Of a DNA stretch of 6,760 nucleotides, positions 1 through 5,369 are shown piece by piece (position 1 is the stretch's first letter; the number at the start of each line of letters is the position of its first letter). A program made the position numbers and the translations under genes. The notes beneath the pieces are model-generated. The model had not been told where the DNA came from. It saw only the letters and a program-made list of their open reading frames with translations, and did not search any database. The stretch is from Thermoplasmata archaeon (GTDB lineage: Archaea; Thermoplasmatota; Thermoplasmata; Lutacidiplasmatales; UBA184), in the NCBI GenBank assembly GCA_030043255.1, contig JASHYB010000055.1:1-6760 (forward strand). Direction: 5' to 3'.

Positions 1-560
1 TGGCCGTACTGCAGGTCGACGATCGCCCGGACCTGCTCGGCGGGCTCGACGACCTTCTCCACGACCTTGAACTTCGCCCGGATCTTGCGGCCGGCGAACG
101 GAGGGTTGAAGTCGACCCGCACGCGCGCCGCCGTCAGCGTCACGACGCGCCCGCGCCGGCCGTTGATGGTCAGGACCGTGCCGAGGTCGAGGTGGGCGTC
201 CTCCCGCCGCATCTCGGGCAGCCGCTCGATCTCGTGCATGGTGAACAGCTCGATCAGGTTCGGGTCCCGCTCGCCGAACGCCTCGCCCGGCGCGAACTCC
301 CGTTCGACCTCCTCGCCCACCTTCAGGCCGACCAAGGCCGCCTCCAGCCCGGCCGGGAACGCCTCGCCCCCGATCTCGTGGGGATGGGGACCCCAGCTCT
401 TGCCGGGGACCGGGCCGACGCCGGCGTTCTGGGCGACCTCCTCGTGGGTGGTGTCGACCAGCTCGGTCTTGCCCGCCATCTCGGCCCAGAGGTCGTAGTC
501 GAGCCGGACCAGCTCCCCGGCCTTGGTCACCGAAGCGTCCGCTCCGTCCTTGGAGGTCAT
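1..560 (-). CDS. FKBP-type peptidyl-prolyl cis-trans isomerase, archaeal SlyD-like long form (3' end outside window)
   Basis: Likely catalyses cis-trans isomerisation of Xaa-Pro bonds and acts as a folding chaperone in the cytoplasm. Reading from ATG at 560-558 gives 186 residues without a stop before the window edge. The FKBP domain begins around residue 16 with the LDYDLWAE strand and VDTT (35-38, where FDTT is usual). It continues with FPAGLEAALVGLKVGEE (68-84) and PGEAFGERDPNLI (91-103). The inserted IF chaperone domain follows (about 105-160), ending in VDFNPPFAGRKI, the SlyD-type VDFNxPLAG signature. A charged segment after residue 165 suggests the C-terminal extension of the large archaeal form. 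ATG 560 is preferred over GTG at codon 11 because a TATA-like box lies about 26 bases upstream, implying leaderless transcription. A His-rich loop, GPHPHE (57-62), is noteworthy. It is divergent from the sulfatase-like gene. Family assignment is secure; substrate specificity is not visible. Confidence 0.93.
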   Translation of the reverse strand, partial: MTSKDGADASVTKAGELVRLDYDLWAEMAGKTELVDTTHEEVAQNAGVGPVPGKSWGPHPHEIGGEAFPAGLEAALVGLKVGEEVEREFAPGEAFGERDPNLIELFTMHEIERLPEMRREDAHLDLGTVLTINGRRGRVVTLTAARVRVDFNPPFAGRKIRAKFKVVEKVVEPAEQVRAIVDLQYG

Positions 561-580
561 CCGCCCGCCGATAGGGCGTG

Positions 581-597
581 GGGAATAAGGTTTTCCC
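581..597. repeat. Short inverted repeat GGGAA-N7-TTCCC over the FKBP TATA box
   Basis: Five-base arms, GGGAA at 581-585 and TTCCC at 593-597, flank a 7-base spacer and cover the FKBP promoter. The AlaX promoter carries an element of the same architecture (CGGAA-N7-TTCCG, 6105-6121). It could be a regulator's operator, or chance; the arms are short. Confidence 0.3.
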
Positions 598-600
598 GAG
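584..600 (-). promoter_or_regulatory. TATA-type promoter of the FKBP gene
   Basis: On the minus strand this reads CTCGGGAAAACCTTATT. The AAAA segment fits a purine-rich BRE and CCTTATT (590-584) a TATA-like box. The box is centred about 26-27 bases from ATG 560, the usual TATA to start-site distance, so the transcript would begin at or next to the start codon. A closely similar string precedes PCNA at 6133-6148. It is an AT-rich island in very GC-rich sequence. This is inferred from position and composition only. Confidence 0.55.
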
Positions 601-675
601 ACGACCTTCGCTCTCGCGCCCGGACGGGGACCGAGCCGCCCCGGAGAGGGCGCCGTTCGACGGGCGTACGACGTA

Positions 676-682
676 GGGAGGT
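676..682 (+). promoter_or_regulatory. Shine-Dalgarno site of the sulfatase-like gene
   Basis: GGGAGGT lies 5 bases before GTG 688, closely matching the archaeal anti-Shine-Dalgarno complement (GGAGGTGA). It fixes the start at GTG 688 and shows that this gene, unlike FKBP, is translated from a leadered transcript. Confidence 0.75.
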
Positions 683-687
683 AGCTC

Positions 688-2220
688 GTGGTCGGGGATC
701 GGTCGGGATCGGCGCCGGCCCCGGGGGCGCGGCCGCCGGACGTCCTGCTCGTGGTGCTGGACTGCGTGCGGGCCGACCTGTTCGACGCCGAACTGGCCCG
801 GGCCGGGTCCCTGCCGTTCCTCGAGCGGCTCCGGAGCGAGGCGCTGGTCTTCCCCGGGGCGGTGGCCACCGGCAGCTGGACGATCCCGAGCCACGCCAGC
901 CTGTTCACCGGCCTCTACCCTTGGGACCACGGAGCCCACTCGCGGGCCGGGCCGCTGCTCGGCCCCGGCTCCGAGACGATCGCCGAGTGCCTCGGGCGCG
1001 CCGGCTACGCCACGGCGTTCTACTCGGGGAACGCCTACGTCCAGGACGCCACGGGCCTCAGCCGCGGCTTCGACGAGGCGCTGTGGGCCGGCGGGCGGGA
1101 GTTCTTCCTGCGCTTCCTCGGTCGCACGACGGCGAGCTGCCCGGACCTGGGCAGCGCCGGACCGGTCCACGTCCTGCCGGGCGACAAGGAGCCGCCGTCC
1201 CGCTTCCGCCAGTTCGCCATCGACACCCTGAGCCGGGCGCCGGCGGTCTGGGACAGCCTCAACCGCATCGGGGGCAAGGTCGTCGGGACCTACGACGGGC
1301 CGATGCGCGAGGTCGGCTCCTGGATCGAGCCGTCGGTCGAGAGCTGGCTGGCGAAGCAGCCGTCCGAACGGCCGGTGTTCCTGTTCGTCAACCTGATCGA
1401 AGCGCACGAGCCGTACCTCGCCGAGGCCGGTTTTTCGGTCGGCGCCCGGCGCTGGCTGGGGTACGCGCGCGCCCGCCAGGACTCGGTCCTGTACGTCCGG
1501 GGCCACTGGCACCCGAGCCCGACCGAGCTCGCCTCGTCGAAGGCCTCGTACGTGCGGTCGCTGCGCACCCTCGATCGTCGGGTGGAGAAGATCGTCCAGG
1601 CGTTCGTCCGCCACCGCCGCTGGGAGAACACGCTCGCGGTCCTGACCAGCGACCACGGCCAGGCGTTCCTCGAGAACGACACGATCTACCATCGGTTCCG
1701 GGTGGACGAGCCGATCTCGCGGATCCCGCTCTGGGTCCGTCCCCCGGGAGGTCGCCCGGCGGGGGAGCGACGAGAGGGCTGGGCGAGCCTCATCGACATC
1801 CCCCGTACGCTCGCGTCGCTGGTCGGGCGGGAGACGTTCGGCGATCCGTCCGCCCGCTCCCTGCTCGCCGACGACGGAGGGCTCGCCGACCGGCCGGTCT
1901 ACGTGATGACCGACGGGATCCGGCCGGCGGAGATCCCGCACGCGCCGGAGGCGTGGAGGCGGTTCCTGGACCGGCTGGAGGTCGCGGTCTACCGGGGGTC
2001 GACCAAGGCGCTCGCCCACGAGGACGGTTCGGTCGACACGTTCCGCATCGAGGTGCCGGACCGCGGGGGCTCGCCAGTGCGGTTGGACGCGGAAGGCGAT
2101 CCGGAGCTCCGCGAACTCGGGGAGCTCGCCCGGCGCGCGGTCGAACTGGCGAGCGCCCGCATCGCGTCCCAGCCGTACCACGGCTCGGTCGAGCGCCGCA
2201 TCGCCGGCTGGGGCTACTGA
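688..2220 (+). CDS. Sulfatase / alkaline phosphatase superfamily protein with Thr at the nucleophile position
   Basis: A 510-residue protein of the sulfatase fold, predicted to cleave or transfer a sulfate or phosphate ester. The opening strand DVLLVVLDCVRAD (18-30) supplies metal ligand D25. GSWTIPSHASLFTGLYP (62-78) is the active-site loop. Later come the family-typical GYATAFYSGNAYV, FLFVNLIEAHEPY, and LTSDHG with metal ligands D322 and H323, then H335. The usual C/S-x-P-x-R sulfatase signature is T65-I-P-S-H69, so formylglycine cannot form and Arg is replaced by His. This favours a Thr-nucleophile phosphohydrolase or transferase, or a divergent sulfatase. There is no signal peptide or membrane segment, so it is probably cytoplasmic or peripheral. 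GTG 688 is chosen for its strong ribosome binding site. The 3' end overlaps the convergent glycosyltransferase by 7 bases, and context suggests glycan modification. Superfamily is confident; substrate unknown. Confidence 0.88.
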   Translation: MVGDRSGSAPAPGARPPDVLLVVLDCVRADLFDAELARAGSLPFLERLRSEALVFPGAVATGSWTIPSHASLFTGLYPWDHGAHSRAGPLLGPGSETIAECLGRAGYATAFYSGNAYVQDATGLSRGFDEALWAGGREFFLRFLGRTTASCPDLGSAGPVHVLPGDKEPPSRFRQFAIDTLSRAPAVWDSLNRIGGKVVGTYDGPMREVGSWIEPSVESWLAKQPSERPVFLFVNLIEAHEPYLAEAGFSVGARRWLGYARARQDSVLYVRGHWHPSPTELASSKASYVRSLRTLDRRVEKIVQAFVRHRRWENTLAVLTSDHGQAFLENDTIYHRFRVDEPISRIPLWVRPPGGRPAGERREGWASLIDIPRTLASLVGRETFGDPSARSLLADDGGLADRPVYVMTDGIRPAEIPHAPEAWRRFLDRLEVAVYRGSTKALAHEDGSVDTFRIEVPDRGGSPVRLDAEGDPELRELGELARRAVELASARIASQPYHGSVERRIAGWGY

Positions 2221-3119
2221 GAGGAAGGGCCGGGCCCCTGCGGGGTCGACGGGGCGGCGGAGACCCGCGACCAGCGCAGGCGGGCGTGCACGAACGCGAC
2301 CGGTTTCATCAGCGCCTCGACGTAGTAGAGCGGGTGGCGGACCGGCTTGCGGTGCTCGTGCCAGCGCTGCGAGAGCCGATCGTTCTTCATCAGCGATACC
2401 GCCATCTGGAACAGCCAGACGTACCGCTTGCGCGCCCAGCGGAGGTAGCTCGTCTCGTAGCTCTTGTCGTGGAAGACCCAGGCCTCCGGCAGGAAGACCC
2501 CCCGGTGGCCGGCGGCGAGCACCCGGGTCTCCAGGTCGTGGTCCTCCGCGGTCACCCGAGCGTCGAAGCCGAACTCCTTGAGGACCCGCGTATCCCAGGC
2601 GGTGTTCCCCAGCGGCAGGTAGGCGATGTTCCGCGGGACGAGGTCCTGGTAGATCGACTCCTCCAGCATCTCCATGTACCGCTGGATCGAGTTCTCCGCG
2701 GGCCGCAACGGCCGGGTCGGACCGCCCGCGAAGGCGACCTCCCCGCGCTCGAGCGGCGCGACGATCCGCTCCAGCCACTCCGGCGGCGCGACCTCGTCCG
2801 AGTCGAGGAAGGCGGTCGTCGGCTCGTGCAGGTACGGCATCGCCTCGACGCGGGCGTCGACCGGGCCGCCGGGGAGCCGGACCAGCTCGACCTGCAGCGA
2901 CGGGTGGCGGCGCACCGCGGTCTCGGCGAGCTCGTCGGGGATCAGCGGGGAGGCCGCGATCAGCACCCGGTCGGGGGGGCGATGCTGGGCCGCCAGCGAG
3001 TCGAGCGCGGCGAGGAGCCGGGGGTCGTCCTTGACGGCGATCTCGACGCAGATGCCCAGCCGGGCGCCGGGCGCGGGAGAGGGGGCCGGCGGTGGCGCCC
3101 CCGTCGCGGCCTCGGTCAC
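2214..3119 (-). CDS. Glycosyltransferase family 2 (GT-A fold)
   Basis: A 301-residue GT2-type protein that would transfer a sugar from a nucleotide donor to a lipid, glycan or protein acceptor. After a Pro/Ala-rich N-terminal stretch (8-20) comes the Rossmann-like strand GICVEIAVKDD (22-32). Next is the metal-binding FLDSDEVAPPEWLERI (104-119, DSD at 106-108). Then GNTAWDTRVLKEFGFD (170-185) leads to E191-D192, the expected catalytic acid region, inside TAEDHDLETRVLAAGH. W227 and R229-R231 form a basic patch typical of the C-terminal acceptor region. No membrane helix is evident, and the C-terminus is basic, then Pro/Ser/Gln-rich. Start is GTG 3119-3117, 7 bases after the upstream epimerase stop, with no good Shine-Dalgarno, implying an operon and translational coupling. 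Donor and acceptor cannot be read from sequence, but the neighbouring GalE-like gene suggests a UDP-hexose. Confidence 0.87.
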   Translation of the reverse strand: MTEAATGAPPPAPSPAPGARLGICVEIAVKDDPRLLAALDSLAAQHRPPDRVLIAASPLIPDELAETAVRRHPSLQVELVRLPGGPVDARVEAMPYLHEPTTAFLDSDEVAPPEWLERIVAPLERGEVAFAGGPTRPLRPAENSIQRYMEMLEESIYQDLVPRNIAYLPLGNTAWDTRVLKEFGFDARVTAEDHDLETRVLAAGHRGVFLPEAWVFHDKSYETSYLRWARKRYVWLFQMAVSLMKNDRLSQRWHEHRKPVRHPLYYVEALMKPVAFVHARLRWSRVSAAPSTPQGPGPSSQ

Positions 3120-3126
3120 GGAGGCC

Positions 3127-4101
3127 CTACGCTCGCGGCGCGGGGGTGATCCCCCGACGGTCGGCCAGTTCGGCGATGGTGCGGTCGATCGCCCCGGTGC
3201 TCGTCGCCGACGGACGCCAGCCGAGCCCCCGGACCTTGTCGATGGCCAGGAGCTGCTGCGGCACGTCGCCGACCCAGCCTCGGGGGCCCTGGCCGTAGAC
3301 GATCGCCGCCCGGCCGCCGTGGGCGGCGACGACCTTCTCGGCGATCGCGCGCACGCTGGTCCGGTCCTCGGCCCCGAGGTTGTAGACGTTCACCGGGGCG
3401 CGGACCGACCGGGCGACGTGGAGCATCCCGCCGACGCAGTCCTCCGTTCGCAGGTAGCTCTTGGACTGGCTGCCGTCGCCGAGCACCTCGAGCCGGCCCG
3501 GGTCGGCCCGGAGCTTCTCGAAGAAATCGTGCAGGATACCGTGGTTCATGCGGCCGTCGATGATGTTCGCGAACCGGAAGATGTAGGCGGTGATCCCGTA
3601 GGAGTGAGCGTAGGCGGAGACCAGTCCTTCCGCGCCCAGCTTCGCGGCGCCGTAGAGCGACTCCGGCTCGAGCGGACCGTAGCTCTCCGGCGTGGGGAGG
3701 ACGGAGGCCAGGCCGTAGACGGTGCTGGAGGAGGAGAACAACAAGCGCGGCACGTCCTGCCGGCGCGCCTGCTCGAGGGTGTGGAACGCGGCCAGCGAGC
3801 CGTTCCTCAGGTCGACCGCCGGATCCGCCGAGCCCCGCCGGATGTCCGCGTTCGCCGCCAGGTGCCAGAGCTCCGCCGCCCCCCGGAACAGCTCCGCCGG
3901 CGGTTCGCCGGCGCCGAGGTCGCACGCGTGGACGCTCAGCCCCGCACGGGCCTCGGGCAGGTTCGAGCGCTGGCCCGTCGAAAAGTTGTCGACGACCCGG
4001 ACGGATCGTCCGTCGGAGAGCAGCCGGTCGACGAGGAACGAACCGATCGCCCCGGCGCCGCCGGTGACGACCGTCGGTCCCTCCGGTCGCCGGTCCGGCA
4101 T
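3127..4101 (-). CDS. NAD-dependent nucleotide-sugar epimerase, GalE-like extended SDR
   Basis: A 324-residue extended short-chain dehydrogenase/reductase, most likely interconverting UDP-sugars such as UDP-glucose and UDP-galactose. The NAD site is T13-GGAGAIG-S21 with D38 in VVDNFSTG binding the adenosine ribose, and D61 follows in ACDLG. The catalytic set matches GalE: S125 in FSSSSTVYG, Y150 and K154 in LYGAAK. Each is one position beyond the known E. coli GalE residues S124, Y149 and K153. FANIIDGRMNHGILHDFFEKL and LEVLGDGSQSKSYLRTEDCVGGM are typical of archaeal GalE-like epimerases. ATG 4101 starts directly before the nucleotide-binding strand and lies about 30 bases from the shared TATA element at 4129-4135, giving almost no leader. 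It is first of two genes with the glycosyltransferase. Alternatives are a 4-epimerase of another sugar or a dehydratase-type relative, so no symbol is assigned. Confidence 0.9.
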   Translation of the reverse strand: MPDRRPEGPTVVTGGAGAIGSFLVDRLLSDGRSVRVVDNFSTGQRSNLPEARAGLSVHACDLGAGEPPAELFRGAAELWHLAANADIRRGSADPAVDLRNGSLAAFHTLEQARRQDVPRLLFSSSSTVYGLASVLPTPESYGPLEPESLYGAAKLGAEGLVSAYAHSYGITAYIFRFANIIDGRMNHGILHDFFEKLRADPGRLEVLGDGSQSKSYLRTEDCVGGMLHVARSVRAPVNVYNLGAEDRTSVRAIAEKVVAAHGGRAAIVYGQGPRGWVGDVPQQLLAIDKVRGLGWRPSATSTGAIDRTIAELADRRGITPAPRA

Positions 4102-4123
4102 GGCGGGCGCCTCACGAGTTGCA

Positions 4124-4135
4124 GAAGCATATATA
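4124..4135 (+). promoter_or_regulatory. Strong TATA promoter of the small-protein operon, possibly bidirectional
   Basis: The box ATATATA at 4129-4135 is the clearest TATA box in the window. It is preceded by AGAAGC (4123-4128), whose adjacent A residues fit a BRE oriented for plus-strand transcription. Expected plus start is near 4158, leaving about 26 bases of leader before ATG 4185. Because ATATATA is symmetric, the same box sits about 26-30 bases from the epimerase start at 4101 and may serve that operon too. The BRE-like bases are present only on the plus side. Confidence 0.65.
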
Positions 4136-4184
4136 CCCGAAGGACCCAGTAAACCCGCGCGGTTGCCCTTCCGAGCGTGAGCGA

Positions 4185-4409
4185 ATGCGAACGTACGTTC
4201 GGATGATCTTTCACTCGGAGGGCGCCAGTCCCGTCACGGTGCTCGAAGCAATGCGCGGCCTCGGTTTCGAGGAGGCGATGGGCATCCACGACTTCGTCTA
4301 CAAGTGGAAGGACCGCACGACGATCGCGGACGTGATCCGTCTCACGACCCAGTTGCACGAACGGCTCAAGGGTCTCAACGTGAGCTACGAGATCACGACG
4401 ATCTCCTAG
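4185..4409 (+). CDS. Small conserved-looking protein of unknown function (74 aa), possible ferredoxin-like or RAM/ACT-like fold
   Basis: I do not recognise this protein by name. From ATG 4185 it encodes 74 residues with an apparent beta-alpha-beta-alpha-beta order. A strand RTYVRMIFHS is followed by a helix SPVTVLEAMRGLGF, a strand IHDFVYKW, a helix TIADVIRLTTQLHERLKG, and a strand VSYEITTIS. The G-x-x-D-F-V-Y and L-K-G-x-x-V-x-Y-x-x-T-T pattern recalls small regulatory domains such as the Lrp/AsnC RAM domain, but this is resemblance only. An in-frame ATG at 4119 is rejected because it would place the TATA box inside the gene. GTGA (4177-4180) is a partial Shine-Dalgarno. The protein is neither secreted nor membrane-bound as far as can be seen. 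It leads a plus-strand cluster, with the winged-helix gene starting 15 bases after its stop, suggesting a joint regulatory or sensing role. Confidence 0.8.
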   Translation: MRTYVRMIFHSEGASPVTVLEAMRGLGFEEAMGIHDFVYKWKDRTTIADVIRLTTQLHERLKGLNVSYEITTIS

Positions 4410-4424
4410 GCGGGGGAAGCTCGC

Positions 4425-4817
4425 GTGCCGCCCGCCGAGCTGGACCGCGTCGAGCGGTTGCTGCTGATCCATCTGCTCGAGCATCACGGCCAGCAGGTCC
4501 GCTTCGAGGCGTCGCAGTGGGTTACCGAGTTCGGCATCGTCCGCCGCTTCTCCGCGGAGCCCCCCGAGACGCTGCGGCGCGCGCTACGCGCCCTGGAGAT
4601 GAGCCGGATGGTCTACCGCCGGACCCAGTACGTCGTCGGCTACTCCGAGCCGAAGCACGTCTACTCGCTCACCCCGACCGGCCACCGCAAGGCGGTCGAG
4701 GTCCGGGAGGTCGACCCGGACCCCGGCCCGACCCCGCACAACGGCCCCCGCGCCGGCCTGCCGATGGACGACGCCGACACCCCCGGCCCGGACCCCAGCA
4801 CCGAGCCCACGACCTGA
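4425..4817 (+). CDS. Winged-helix DNA-binding domain protein with acidic Pro-rich tail
   Basis: A 130-residue protein with a probable winged helix-turn-helix, so likely a transcription factor or DNA-associated protein. Helix 1 is LDRVERLLLIHLLEHH (6-21) and helix 2 spans about 28-39. The putative recognition helix is PPETLRRALRALEMSRM (46-62), and the wing runs from VYRRTQYVVGY to KHVYSLTPTGHRKA (63-89). The L-T-x-x-G-H-R ending is common to MarR/PadR-like winged helices. Residues 94-130 are low complexity, rich in Pro, Asp, Gly and Thr, and probably disordered. GTG 4425 has a G-rich partial ribosome site (GGGGGA, 4412-4417) 7 bases upstream. It sits 15 bases after the 74-residue gene and 6 bases before the acetyltransferase, consistent with a single operon. 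No ligand-binding domain is fused, so any signal input would need a partner. Confidence 0.78.
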   Translation: MPPAELDRVERLLLIHLLEHHGQQVRFEASQWVTEFGIVRRFSAEPPETLRRALRALEMSRMVYRRTQYVVGYSEPKHVYSLTPTGHRKAVEVREVDPDPGPTPHNGPRAGLPMDDADTPGPDPSTEPTT

Positions 4818-4823
4818 GCGCCG

Positions 4824-5369
4824 ATGGTCGTCCTGGACGGCCCGCGCGTGCGCCTGCGGCCGCTGACGCCGACGGACCTGGAGGCCGTCTTCGCGTGGTA
4901 CAACGATCCGGAGATCGTCGCGCCGTACGACCGGTTCTCCACCGATACGTTCGAGTCGTTCCGCGCCTCGGTCGCGGCGGCCGACGGGGATCCGGGCTCG
5001 CTCGCGCCGCGCTTCGTCGTCGCCACCCGGACGCCGGAGGCGGTCGTGGGGGTGGTGGGGCACTACCGGGCTCACCCGGTCCTGGAGTACACCGATGTCT
5101 GGTACGTCCTCGGCCGCCGCGAGGCCCGCGGGAAGGGGCTGGGCAAGGAGGCGGTCGGCCTGCTCGTCGAGCACCTGTTCGCGACCGGCTCGCTGGAGCG
5201 GGTCGGGGCGACCTGCGACGTCGAGAACCTCCCTTCGGTCCGGCTCTTGGAAGGGCTCGGCTTCCGCCGGGAGGGAACCCTACGCTCGGCCCTATTCCAT
5301 CACGGTCGCTGGCACGACGTCCACGTCTACGGGCTCACCCGGTCGGAGCGGACGCCGCCTCCAGCGTGA
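4824..5369 (+). CDS. GNAT N-acetyltransferase, RimJ/RimL type
   Basis: A 181-residue acetyl-CoA-dependent N-acetyltransferase, cytoplasmic. The RimJ/RimL-like opening is GPRVRLRPLTPTDLEAVFAWYNDPEI (6-31). The acetyl-CoA pyrophosphate loop is R102-G-K-G-L-G107 with the following helix KEAVGLLVEHLF. The C-terminal signature ENLPSVRLLEGLGFRREG (134-151) is followed by the closing strand HDVHVYGLTR. Length fits the family (about 170-190). Members acetylate ribosomal protein N-termini, antibiotics, polyamines or amino acids, and the substrate here is not determinable. ATG 4824 lies 6 bases after the winged-helix stop with no strong ribosome site of its own, pointing to translational coupling. Its final 35 bases overlap the convergent AlaX gene. 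Confidence 0.9.
   Translation: MVVLDGPRVRLRPLTPTDLEAVFAWYNDPEIVAPYDRFSTDTFESFRASVAAADGDPGSLAPRFVVATRTPEAVVGVVGHYRAHPVLEYTDVWYVLGRREARGKGLGKEAVGLLVEHLFATGSLERVGATCDVENLPSVRLLEGLGFRREGTLRSALFHHGRWHDVHVYGLTRSERTPPPA

Larger units (their letters stand above)
561..687. other. Divergent intergenic region between FKBP and the sulfatase-like gene
   Basis: This 127-base gap holds the FKBP promoter on the minus strand and the ribosome binding site of the plus gene at its right end. I see no clear TATA box for the plus gene. AATAAGG at 584-590 or ACCTTCG near 604-610 are weak candidates that would leave a leader of several tens of bases. Bases 600-675 are GC-rich with no ORF or obvious strong hairpin. 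Confidence 0.5.

Noticed and set aside
1420..1443. Hairpin-like sequence with T5 run as a terminator
   Set aside because: It lies inside the sulfatase-like coding sequence with an imperfect stem, and the frame continues with conserved motifs downstream.
2973..2979. Run of seven G as a frameshift or phase-variation site in the glycosyltransferase
   Set aside because: The frame is intact through all GT2 motifs on both sides, and such runs are expected by chance at this GC content.
192..3149. Very long plus-strand ORF of 985 codons
   Set aside because: It runs across the FKBP, sulfatase-like and glycosyltransferase genes in a wrong frame, is extremely rich in Arg, Gly and Pro, and shows no domain. 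It is a high-GC artefact of scarce stop codons.
2674..4152. 492-codon plus-strand ORF antisense to the glycosyltransferase and epimerase
   Set aside because: Composition is typical of the complement of a GC-rich gene, and the minus-strand genes have clear catalytic motifs.
4119..4184. Longer start (ATG 4119) for the 74-residue protein
   Set aside because: The strong TATA box at 4129-4135 would lie inside the coding region, and the extra 22 residues look unstructured.
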